From Calendula officinalis (lineage: Eukaryota > Streptophyta > Magnoliopsida > Asterales > Asteraceae), in NCBI GenBank assembly GCA_963853835.1, contig OY970820.1:74334909-74398908 (forward strand): DNA of 64,000 nt, in the 5' to 3' direction. Shown here one piece after another: positions 47,723 to 58,372 of this stretch. The notes under the pieces are model-generated. The model was given only the letters and a program-made list of their open reading frames with translations, did no database searches and was not told the origin of the DNA. Within the stretch, counting starts at the first letter, position 1. Each line of letters starts with the position of its first letter. The translations under genes and the position numbers were made by a program.

Positions 47723-49064
47723 TGATGTGTTAAATCCAGTTATAAAATAAAGCTCCTAAATACTACTACTCTAGACTACCACATTCATAGGAAAGTATAC
47801 CTAATCGTGGGTAATATAGGTTAGGTAAGTATTTCGGGTTATCGAATCCACAGGGAACGGTTTATGTAATCCATTTAAAGCAAGCTAAAGAATTAATCAA
47901 GGAAAGGGTGTTGATCATGTTTTGATTTTTATGAAACGTAATTAATAATTGAAGTGACAAAGAACGCAAATTTGGACGTTGATTTGAGATTTAAGGGATA
48001 TTCACTATGTATGGATTCATCTAGTTCTAAGCATGGTTATTAAGCACCGGTTAGTTTAATGTTCTAGAAGTCACGGTATTAGATTTCTCTCAATCCCATT
48101 TAATAAACTAACTACAACTAATAGGATTTTCTTCTCTCAAAAGTTATAACTAATCACACTTCTACTTGTTGAAATTACCGTCTTGAATGACCTAAAACTT
48201 CTAACCTAGAATTTTCATTACTAGGGTTGAACTTCTTGTTTAATCTAACTTAATGGAATCTTGTCTCTAATCCCTATTTCTAGTGAATTACCAACTAGGT
48301 CATAAATGAAAAGTTGGGGAAGTAATCAATTAAACCAAGTGATGTCAATACCTAATTAAATCAATTACCAACGATAAAGAAACAAAAATTCATAGATTAA
48401 ACCAAAAGAAAAATTAAACATTAACAATTGTTTGAACATAAACATAACCCTAAAATTAAACCATACTTAGTTCTAGAACCATCCAACCATAATGAATATA
48501 AAGATTACTAGCACATAGACATGCTAGAAATCGACAAACGAGAAATAAAGAGTAGAAATACAACCATTTATTTAATCCAAAATGTTTGAAGATCAATAAT
48601 TGCTGTAAACTTAAAGAATTTCTTGATGAAATGCTCTCTAATTCGTCTCTAACTGCCCAAAAACGTACTAGAGGAAAAAGATAACGGATTCACTGACTTG
48701 ATCTTCGATTTAACCAGCCTTCGGACGCCTAGTTCACGAACGCGAACAAAAGTTCGCGTCGCGAACTTCATGAAATGCAGGACTCCCGATCTTGAGCTCG
48801 AGTTACCGAACGTGAAAACCAAACAGCGAGTTTGGTGATTGGTCGTGAACTAGTTCACGATTAGTTCACGTTCGTGCACTTCTTCAGGCGCGTTTTCTTG
48901 TATTTTCGGCTATCTTTTGACCAGTTTTCGACCTCATGTCCGCTATATCACCTGAAATGTGAATTAAACACAAGATTGAGTAATATCACATGTATTTGCT
49001 TCTAAAACGTACTAAAAATGGGTGATATTGACGGGTTTGAATGTGTCTAAAAACGTCAATATCA
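47723..49064 (-). repeat. 5' LTR of element B
   Basis: 1,342 bp with TG...CA ends. The outer end abuts copia integrase sequence at 49065. It carries 69 bp (47760-47828) that are absent from the middle LTR. The terminal hairpin arms GATATTGACG and CGTCAATATC are perfect. Confidence 0.92.
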
Positions 49065-50650
49065 ACCGTTTATGTTTAGACATTGACACGAATGGCAAAT
49101 CGTAGAAGATTTGACCTTATTACACGAAATAAGTTAACGTGAACGAAGAAAATCTAAGATAGTAGCGCCCGGATGACTTAGTCGGTTATGCCGTTCATCC
49201 CGTGTGGAGATGGATGTGTAACTGGCGGTTGAGGTTTCGGGTGCGGTGAACGGGTATAGGTCACCCGAACTATTGTGGCGCGAAAGGATCCTCCCATCCT
49301 TGAAATCCTTCACTGAAAAACCGTACGGGTCAAATTCAAGAGAAACATGATTAGTACGAGTAAATTTACGAACAAATAATAAGTTTTTAATAATGTTCGG
49401 TGTGTAAAGGATGTTACGAAGGTGGTAGTTGAGGTATTTGGCATTTCCGGTCCCTTTGATTGGTATACTATTACCGTTTCAACATAAACGGCTCGAATAT
49501 TAGAAGGTGTTAAAGGTGTATGTATTTTACCTTCCTCGGCAGTCATGTGGGAGCTAGCTCCGGTGTCCATGTACCAGTTGGGTTCGGGATAACCCATTTG
49601 CATTACGGAGAATGCCGTTCCAAGATCGGTCGGACTTAAAGCATCATAGTCTTAAGTGGGCTCAGCGTCGCTCTGTTGGGCGTGTCCATTGGGCTCGGCA
49701 GTTTGGGCCATATTGGCTGTTTGGGGCTTCGGCTTAGGAGCTGCAGAAGGCCAAGGTTGTCCGGCCCATTGGTTAGGTTGTGTCGGATATGGACACGGTG
49801 GAGGGGCCCACCAGGCCCAAGGTGGATAGGCTTGCGGCGGCATTGGTGGGTACGAGCGTCCACGACCCGAACCAGAATTTTGTGATCAGCCGCCACGGTT
49901 TTGCCCACGCCCTCTGCCGTATGTCCCATTATCGGACGAGTGGTTGTTAGCCGACGACTTCGATGAGGCAGAGGGAGCAACCACGGCAGATTGGGCTGTG
50001 GTTTGTCGTGCGGATTGGCGGTGTTGTTCCAATTGAAGCATGTTACACGCCGTGTCCCACGTCGGAGAACTTTGATTGATGAATGAAGCGACAGTATCAA
50101 ATTCCGATGGAAGGCCGCGAACAAGCTGCAATACCAATCTTTTTTCATTCACCGGGTTGTCCACATCGTTCAATTGACCTGCAAGATCTTTTAGCTTTTG
50201 GCAATATTCATCCATACTTGAGCAGGCGGGGAGCGTGAGGTTCGTGAACTCGTGCTCAAGGGCCGCTGCTCGAGATCCTTTATTACTCAAGAAAATATCA
50301 CGGATCTTGATCCATGCATCCCGTGCAGTAGCCTCGGCATCAAGCACACGGATGAGTAGGTCGTTGGGCAGTGTACCGTATATCCATTGGAGAACGATAT
50401 CATCGATCTCAGTCCAGCTAGCATAGTTATCGGCGGTTTCGGCTGGTGGCGGCGTACCGTCAATATGCTCGAGAACCTTATAACCCCTAGCGTGGAGATT
50501 GAACAACTTCACCCACGACGAGTAAGATACTGTCGTGACATCGAGAATACGGACCTTGTTTTGGATGTTGGTCACCGTATACACCGGATGGAGGGATGGA
50601 GGATTGGCGGGTGGTGTGTTGCTCGTCGACGCAGAAGTCGGAGATCCCAT
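49065..50650 (-). pseudogene. Copia gag, protease and pre-integrase remnant of element D
   Basis: The frame starts at 50650 (MGSPTSASTS) with a UBN2/gag-like domain (WIKIRDIFLSNKGSRAAALE, KLKDLAGQLNDVDNPV), then Gly/Arg and Pro/Gln-rich sequence. The protease motif NWYMDTGASSHMT is near 49570. A pre-integrase region (about 49310-49100) follows, up to the first integrase zinc cysteines (ICHSCQ) next to the gypsy insertion. Two in-frame stops (TGA at about 49886 and TAA at about 49652) and a frameshift near 49480 make it non-functional. Confidence 0.87.
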
Positions 50651-50704
50651 GGGTTAGACTTCGGTCGCCGTTCGTAAGGAGGCAATTAGGGTTTTGCTAA
50701 TTTA

Positions 50705-50716
50705 GCTCTGGTACCA
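50705..50716 (-). other. Primer binding site of copia element D (initiator tRNA-Met)
   Basis: Minus strand TGGTACCAGAGC differs at one base from the usual TGGTATCAGAGC. It starts immediately after the LTR. Confidence 0.82.
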
Positions 50717-50872
50717 TAAAAGTGTTTATGGTAGAATATTCAATGTCTTTCATTATACACAAGATCCCTTTATATAGGGAGAAGAATTACATAGAAAATA
50801 TATCTACCTTATCAATACTAACAAACGATTCTAGGATATATATTGTTACAATACTTTACATATATACTAATA
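50717..50872 (-). repeat. 5' LTR of copia element D
   Basis: 156 bp; see 9558-9712. In plus orientation it starts TAAAAGTG and ends ACTAATA, followed by AAATT (50873-50877). Confidence 0.88.
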
Positions 50873-50877
50873 AAATT

Positions 50878-51388
50878 GTCATAGGAACATTAAGACCAAA
50901 GAAAGAAAAGTTCATTTTCACGTTACTTGAGATTGTGTTTATATAAGGGTGCGTGTGGATTTGAGTAATAAACAAAACGACTTCCTCCTTATATTTTCTC
51001 TAAACCTTATTCTTCTCTACTTTGACAATTCCATCCCTTCTAGTTCATTAGCTCGACAACTTGTACCATAAGTTCACAAGTCTTTAATTCCTTTCACTTG
51101 ATTATCTACATCGGGTTATCAGGTCGGGTTAAAACTTTTATCGGGTCGATCCGTCAAGATTGAGGTAAAAAAATACTAACGTAGGTTTACAATCAAGGCC
51201 AATCTCTACAAAAATCTGAAACTTAAAAAAAAAAAAAAAAAACTAACTATTGAGGATAGGATTTTAATGAATACTAAAAAAAGAAAATAAATTAATAATA
51301 ACCCTTGTAAGTTCTAACCCAACCCCACATTCATTCTCAAACTCTCTGCACCAGCTCGAATCTCGAGGGAATTCTGAATGCTTCTGTA
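50878..51388 (+). promoter_or_regulatory. Upstream region and leader of the isoamylase gene
   Basis: About 510 bp lie between the copia target duplication and the start codon. A TATA-like word (TTTATATAAG, 50938-50947) and an A18 run near 51224 are visible. Just before the start is a three-codon upstream ORF (ATG 51378, stop 51387-51389). Where transcription starts cannot be told from the sequence. Confidence 0.45.
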
Positions 51389-51389
51389 A
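51378..51389 (+). promoter_or_regulatory. Minimal uORF overlapping the isoamylase start codon
   Basis: ATG CTT CTG TAA, followed by the main ATG sharing the last A (TAATG). This layout could allow termination-reinitiation and tune translation, if the transcript includes it. Confidence 0.45.
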
Positions 51390-54300
51390 TGGAAAAGGTA
51401 ATTCGATGTACCTCATACTCTACACTACGCACTCCAAATCTCAGTTCACCTCACAAAATTGAATTCCTAATTCCCAATACACAAATCAAATGTCGAACTC
51501 GGAGGAACAACAATGCGTTAGTGGTCAATGCAAGCGACGGAGCCAGAGAAGTGGATACGGCGGTGGTGGAAAAGGAGAAGCCGAAAGTATCGCCACGGCG
51601 GTTTCAGGTTTTACGAGGTTCTCCGACGCCGTTCGGTGCCACAGCTCAAGAAGATGGGGTTAATTTCGCGATTTATTCACACAATGCTGCATCTGCGACT
51701 TTATGCTTGATGACTCCCTCTGATTTGCCTGAGGTCTGTTCTTAATTGATTTTATTTCTACAAGCAATCATTTCTTATCAAATTTGCAGTTAAACAACTC
51801 TGTTGAACTCCTATTGCAATGTATACCAAGATATATAACAAGTAATTCATTCATATGATATGAATAATATTCATTATGTATTTTCACTGGATGCAGAAAA
51901 GAGTTACTGAGGAAATACGTTTGGATCAATTAATCAATAAAACAGGAGATGTTTGGCACGTGTTTCTGAAGGGAGATTTTACAAATATGCTTTATGGTTA
52001 CAAATTTTCTGGGGATTTTAATCCTGAAGAAGGACACTACTATGATTCTTCGCAGATCTTACTAGATCCTTATGCTAAAGTTGGTAGCTTGTTTAATCTA
52101 TTTATTATATTATAATCCAAATTGCCAGATAAAATATTCTATATCCTTTACACCTATTCATATTCCCTAAAAAGTATTGTTGATTATTCAGGCTGTTGTA
52201 AGCAGGGGTCAGTTTGGTGTTTTGGGACCTGATGATGATTGCTGGAGCCAAATGGCCTGCAGAATTCCTTCTATTGATGAGGTATGAATTTGTCAGTTAA
52301 TTATAAATCTTGACCATATCAATATCTTATAAGTTGGTAATAGACAAAAGTCGTAATAAATATGGGACACAGTTAAAAACTATGATGACAGAAGTACATT
52401 TTATCATACACTTTTGTAAATTTGAGAATAAAAATTTACATTAAATTTATTGTAGTAAGCAGGAGATGAGTTTTATTTTTCTTGCTTCATCTCATTTCAC
52501 ATAAAACCAGAATTTGATGCAATTTATTATGCATTCATTTATTTTTGTTTGATTCAGTTTGATTGGGAGGGAGATATACCTCTGAAATTAGCACAAAAAG
52601 ATCTGGTAATTTATGAAATGCATGTTCGTGGATTTACAAAACATGAGTCCAGCAAGACAGAATCTGCTGGCACTTATCTTGGTGTAGTGGACAAACTTGA
52701 TCATTTAAAGGTATATACACGCTCAATATACATCACCATACCTAATTATTTGACAAATATGATATAATATATAACACCACCTTATTTTCAATATTATTGT
52801 TTCATGTCCACATCTTGGTTAAGTCTTAATTCTGATGACATTTTGGTCACTAATGGTATTTTAGAAATACATGTTTATGTACTAGTCTTCCTATATATAG
52901 TTCTGAAAGTCAAAGGCCAACCATTAATTTTCTTCTTACAGAGCATGCAGAAAACAATTAAAAAAACACACATATGTACATGTTAAGGGAATTGCTATAA
53001 CTATTGTAACAATAATTTAAGCTTTCAATGCCTTGTATCATTTATGTATTTTTCTATTAAAGTAAGTTTATAAAGTAAAATTATATACCTTGAGTTCATA
53101 TTTTCAAAACTATAGGTGTTCAACTATGCTGACATTTAATAAACCACAAGGCTCAACTGTTAACTACCTGAACCCATATGTTGTTCTTAGTTCTCTTCTA
53201 TTTTTTGTTTATTTTTTCTAATTGTCACTTCATACTGATTACTGCATTCGTTAAATCTATTAATTATGTTGTAGGAACTTGGTGTCAATTGCATAGAGTT
53301 AATGCCATGTCATGAATTCAATGAGCTCGAGTACTTTAGCTACAATCCCGTTTTGGGTGACTATAGGTACATAAATACTATATTTAAATTTAGACATCTG
53401 AGAAAGAAAATATCTAATAATTGTAAAAAATCTAATAATTGTATCAATCTTTTGATTAGGTTAAATTATTGGGGATATTCAACCATTAACTACTTCTCAC
53501 CAATGTTAAGATATGCATCTGCTGGTACTCGTAATTGTGGCCTAGATGCAATAAATGAGTTCAAACAACTTGTTAAAGAGGCACATAAACGTGGAATCGA
53601 GGTGACAAACATAAATTAAAAGTTTTCTTTTAATTATTGACAAAATCCCTTTCTAATTTAGATTTTCATCAGGTGCTGATGGATGTTGTTTTTAATCACA
53701 CTGCTGAAGGAAATGAAAATGGTCCCATTTTGTCTTTTCGTGGTGTTGATAACAGTGTCTTTTATATGCTTGCACCTCAGGTATTATAAACCCATTTATT
53801 CTACTTTTTTACTCGTAAATTTAAATTATTAGAAAAATGTTTTCAGTAAAAATATGTTTATTTATGCATGATTTTTCAGGGAGAATTTTATAACTATTCA
53901 GGCTGTGGAAACACCTTCAATTGTAACCACCCAGTCGTACGCCAATTCATAGTAGATTCCTTGAGGTAAATATAAGTACTTGAATATATGCATTTTGATC
54001 ATCGAATATTATTTTATTTTAATAAATATTTCAACAGATATTGGGTAACAGAAATGCATGTAGATGGATTCCGCTTTGATCTTGCTTCTATTTTGACAAG
54101 AGGGAGCAGGTTATCATATCTGGTCTAGCGCCTACATGATAATGACAATACAAAACAGCGTGTTTATTTACACTTTTGCCCTTGTGTTTCAGTCTCTGGG
54201 ACTCAGTAAATGTGTATGGAAATCAATTGGAAGATGATTTGTTGACAACTGGTTCACCTTTAATCAGCCCACCATTAATTGACATGATTAGTAATGATCC

Positions 54301-55951
54301 AATTCTTCGAGGAGTTAAGGTAATTTTTTTAGTGCATCATTAAATATAAACCTTATGGTATAATTTTTATTAAATGAAGCTAATTATTTTCATTTTGGTG
54401 CAATTTTCAACAGCTTATAGCTGAAGCATGGGACTGTGGAGGCCTTTATCTAGTTGGTGCATTTCCTCATTGGGGTATTTGGTCAGAATGGAATGGAAAG
54501 GTTTATCAACATTTTTTGTATTTTTATTTTTATCATATTTTTATTTTTATTATTCCTGAGTTCCAATTTGTTTTTTCTAAATTATTTCAGTATCGCGATA
54601 CAGTAAGACAGTTTATCAAGGGTACCGATGGATTTTCCGGTGCTTTTGCTGAATGTCTTTGTGGGAGCCCTAACTTATACCAGGTATCTATTTCATCATT
54701 TTATTACGTGTTCTTTACTTTTTTTAATTAAATATTATTATTTTTAACTCTTATTAGGAAGGCGGTAGGAAACCATGGAACAGTATAAACTTCATATGCG
54801 CTCATGATGGTTTTACACTGGCTGATTTAGTTACATATAATGACAAACATAATATTGCAAATGGAGAAGATAATAAAGATGGTGATAATCACAATAACAG
54901 CTGGAATTGTGGACAGGTAATTTTTTCAATCCGTTTCATCTTCTTTTTAATAATATTATTAATATAATATAATAAATATATTATTATATAGGAAGGAGAA
55001 TTTGTGAGCATCTCAGTTAAGAGATTGAGAAAACGACAAATGAGAAACTTCTTCCTCTGTCTAATGGTTTCACAAGTAAGTATTTTTAATTATTTTTTAT
55101 ATTATTATTTAATAATACATTAATACATGTGAATATTGCAGGGTGTACCGATGATACATATGGGTGATGAATATGGTCATACAAAAGGGGGGAACAACAA
55201 CACATATTGCCATGATAACCATGTAATTTAATCTTAATAAAAAAAAATCATATGCTGTAATGAGCTAATTAATTACTGGTTTTTGTGCAGATGAACTATT
55301 TTCAATGGGACAAGAAAGAAGAGTCCTCATCAGATTATTTCAGATTTTGTCGCCTAATAACCAATTTTCGACAGTAATGCATCCTTTAAATATCATCTTT
55401 TTTTTCTTTTTCTTTTTTTAGTTTGTATACATAATTAGGCTTATAAAAGTAGTTGTGACTTGTTTGAACAGTGAATGTGAGGCAGTTGGATTAAACGAGT
55501 TTCCAACAGCAGAAAGGTTGCAGTGGCATGGACATGTTCCCGAAACACCAGATTGGTCCGACACCAGTAGATTTGTTGCCTTCACCATGGTATGCCATGT
55601 CTAAACGGGTGAACACTTTTTGCCCGTTTGACCAATTAGAATTTGACCATCAAGTTTAGGAAAATGATGTGTTTATATGAAATGCAGAAGGATTGGGTAA
55701 AAGGGGAACTATATATCGCCTTCAACACGAGCCATTTAGCAGTTACAGTTACATTGCCAGAAAGGGCAGGGTACAGGTGGGACCCGTTGGTGGACACAAG
55801 CAAACCTGCACCGTTTGATTTCCTTACTCATGACATCCCTGAAAGAGATATAGCTGTGAAACAATATTCTCATTTTCTTGGTGCCAATTTGTACCCTATG
55901 TTAAGTTATTCTTCTATAATCTTATTATTAATCCCTGATGTAAATGTTTAA
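51389..55951 (+). CDS. ISA3: Plastid isoamylase-type starch debranching enzyme (ISA3-like)
   Basis: It hydrolyses alpha-1,6 branch points; ISA3 acts in plastids on short branches during starch breakdown. I place 18 exons: 51389-51733, 51897-52079, 52192-52281, 52558-52710, 53275-53366, 53460-53601, 53673-53780, 53880-53965, 54038-54109, 54193-54319, 54414-54500, 54591-54683, 54758-54916, 54992-55075, 55142-55222, 55291-55373, 55472-55589, 55688-55951. All introns are GT-AG, and the joined frame is open for 788 residues, near the usual ISA3 length. Residues 1-60 look like a transit peptide. The N-terminal CBM48-like part follows (RGSPTPFGAT, LYGYKFSGDF). The GH13 catalytic barrel has MDVVFNHT (338-345), nucleophile D414 in HVDGFRFD, acid E470 in IAEAWD, and H542-D543 in CAHDGFT. 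ISA3 is preferred over ISA1 and ISA2 from GHYYDSSQILLDPYAK and ELMPCHEFNELEYFSYN. It appears functional. Confidence 0.9.
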
Positions 55952-56284
55952 TTTAGACCCAACTGCTTGTATCATACATAATAATCGTGCTGGCTCATAG
56001 CATGTATGAATTATACAAATGTACTTACTGATCTGAAAGTGCTTGTAATTTGTCTTCTTTTTGTATCTTTTTAAAGAGTATTGTCAAATACATAAACTTA
56101 CGAGAAAATGGTGGATCAACCCAACAAAAGAAACTTGGATATATTTATTTATTTATTGTAAGCTACACATGTTTATTTCATCTTATACATATAGCCCACT
56201 AATTAAAATAAACGGGTAGGAGTCAATTTTAACCTCTTAAATGGAAGGACCAAACTGCAATTCAACAAAGTTGATGGTGGAATT
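55952..56284. other. 3' flank of isoamylase
   Basis: AT-rich 3' flank with possible poly-A signals (ataataat near 55980). The KCS pseudogene, running toward it, ends near 56285. Confidence 0.4.
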
Positions 56285-56632
56285 AGGTAGATTGAGAAAA
56301 AGCCTGCATCGATCAACGCAATGGTTGTCACTAGACGGCGTTTGTATATGGCGGACAGCCTTCCTGTTGCATTTAAAACCCGACCCAAATGTGAGTTGCC
56401 AGACCCGGTCCCTTTGCCTCTAAGTACGCCAATTCGTACCATATGCTACTTGATGACGTGTTTCCGTAGCGGTGGCGATTGATGCCTCCATGTTTGTGTC
56501 GGTGAGTCCCAGGCTGCGCTGCAGATCGTTGACCACCGTCTTGCTGGAGGCATGGATGCAAAAGTGTTCGAATGCTAGCTTGTAGTCTGGAATGTACGGC
56601 TTGGTTGTGGAAGAGGAAGGTGACTCACTGCC

Positions 56633-57640
56633 ACAAATGTATGCATTTATTTTTCTACTGGCACAGTTAAAATGTCAGTAGTATATTTGAGTTTTTGTGA
56701 CACTTTAATAACATTTGAGTGAAAAGTTAGAGATTTTGCGAGAAATTTGTGTCACTAAAAGGTCAAAAAGCTATTCCTACATTCTTGTGTCACTCTATAA
56801 AGGACTTCGCCAACGACATTTTTATTTAGGGTTTTGTTAATGACAGCCCTAAATAGACATGCATCATAATTTTATACTTCAACCCTTAACTAACTCCCGG
56901 ATTTTAGGAATTACCACACTCTTTGAATTGATGTACAACTTTTTATGCATTATTGAAGGGCTTTCATTAGCAAAACCCTTTTATTTATTATATATGTAGT
57001 AGTTAAAACATTTGTACATTTTGGTAGGGGTACGTGAGTATAAAAACTAAAAAAAAAAAACTAAATCGAAACTGAAAAACCGAGCCATTTGAAAACTGAT
57101 GTAAGCGGTTTTATTTTTAGAAAAACCGAATGTTTGGGCGTTTTATGGATGCATAAGATTAACCGAGCCCCGCCCCACCATATATATATCCTTCATATTT
57201 TATAAAAATATTTTAAATTTATAAAAGATTTGATTTCTTAACTATTTAGAAAGAAAGTTTTAAATATATTATCTATAATTTTTCACGTTTTATTACTATA
57301 CTTTGCAGGTTTTATAACTGTATAAAGACTAAAGTTTGAATTATAACTTTAACAAATTGGTAAATCATAAGGTAAACAAAAAACTAAGAAAAACTGAAAC
57401 CGAACTGACTTGCTTAGAAAAACTGAAAAACCAAAACCGCAAAAACTGAAACCGAATGGTTTCCAATTCTTAAAAATCGTAGTTTGCGGTTCGAGTACAA
57501 ACCGCCCCATACTCACTCTAATTTTTATTTTTCGCAACACCTTTCACACTTTTTTGAGTTTGGGTGACAGTTGTATGCTAAATTACGAGTAAATATGTCA
57601 GAGAAAAGTGGTTACAGTTGACTAACGAGACGAAATTAGA
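56633..57640. other. Non-coding insertion splitting exon 2 of the KCS pseudogene
   Basis: It lies between KCS sequence that is adjacent in intact genes. It contains the MITE at 56828-56979, a GTGACAC/GTGTCAC pair at 56696-56762, and an 'aaaaccgaaac'-rich stretch at 57045-57480. No coding region or clear outer ends were found. Confidence 0.5.
56828..56979. mobile_element. Short MITE (Mutator-like style) inside the KCS pseudogene
   Basis: 23-bp TIRs, AGGGTTTTGTTAATGACAGC... on the left and the inverse of AGGGTTTTGCTAATGAAAGC... on the right. The flanks are TTTATTT (56821-56827 and 56980-56986). It is 152 bp and non-coding. The superfamily is uncertain because the flanks are AT-only. Confidence 0.6.
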
Positions 57641-58372
57641 TGAGTTCCCAGAGTTGGCGCCGCCACCTTCACTACCGGAATTGACAAGTGTGGAAAAGAA
57701 GAAGAGTTGGTCGGAGAACGGGAGGGGCCCAACGTCGTGATGTTTGTTTTAATCGCATCACCCCCAATCTCAACAACATCTTTGCTAACCCTTTATTACC
57801 CTCTCCATCTTCTTCTTGTTAAAGCTCGAATCATGACCACCTTTATGCGTTCGAACGATATGTTCAAGCTTATACTTAGCCCGACCGACAACAACAAACC
57901 CATTCTAAAATAACAATTCGGAATCAGCATTGACCGGAGTACCAATTATACCCCACCATCTCATCCAGTGCGATAATCCCGGCGCTGCATCCCATCCCAC
58001 CCAAATTGAAGCTTAGAATATTTCCTCTCATTTTGTAGTGATTGATGATATCGATGGTGTTGGGGCTGCAGTTTACATTCCGACGTCTTTTGGGTGGATT
58101 TTGGTCTTCTGGAAAAGCTCGTCTAATATCACCATGGATGCCTCTGCCCTGCCTTCTTTCATGGTCGACCGGTGACATGATTATGGATTTTCGGAGGTAT
58201 GTTTCGTCTCCTATTCCTGATGATTCGAGTATTTTCTTCTGGAATTCTTTCGTCGAATTTTCCCGACTTTCTTGCTAGCTTAATAAATTCCTCCTTAGTC
58301 ACCTGTAGAATCACAGTTCTCAACTACTTTCTTGTTTAAATCGTTGAATTTGAACCAAACTGAAACAAGTTA

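Larger units (their letters stand above)
11731..49064 (-). mobile_element. Athila-type Ty3 retrotransposon 'B' with a partial tandem second copy
   Basis: Element B reads on the minus strand: 5' LTR (47723-49064), tRNA-Asp-type primer site, gag, protease, RT, RNase H, integrase, Athila-type 3' ORF, 3' region, LTR (13170-14438). Directly beyond that LTR comes another primer site and another gag of the same family (11733-13163), which stops inside gag and joins copia. Removing element A and the solo LTR gives about 12.56 kb for the complete LTR-to-LTR unit, close to the 12.49 kb of the related element A. The left end of the tandem copy and its outer LTR are missing, so no target duplication can be tested. 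LTR divergence is about 3%. Confidence 0.88.
9558..50872 (-). mobile_element. Ty1/copia LTR retrotransposon 'D', host of the whole nest
   Basis: The outermost element has 155/156-bp LTRs at 9558-9712 and 50717-50872, flanked by AAATT (9553-9557 and 50873-50877). It reads on the minus strand: LTR, initiator-tRNA-Met binding site, gag, protease, start of integrase [gypsy insertion], end of integrase, reverse transcriptase, RNase H, polypurine tract (9713-9720), LTR. Without the insertion about 4.0 kb remain. Roughly 0.5-0.6 kb of integrase core is missing at the left junction, so the original was near 4.6 kb, a normal copia size. LTR divergence is about 7 substitutions in 155 bp. The element is dead. 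Confidence 0.9.

Noticed and set aside
53302..53619. Separate 105-codon gene inside isoamylase
   Set aside because: It is exon 5 plus retained intron plus exon 6 of the isoamylase gene read through.
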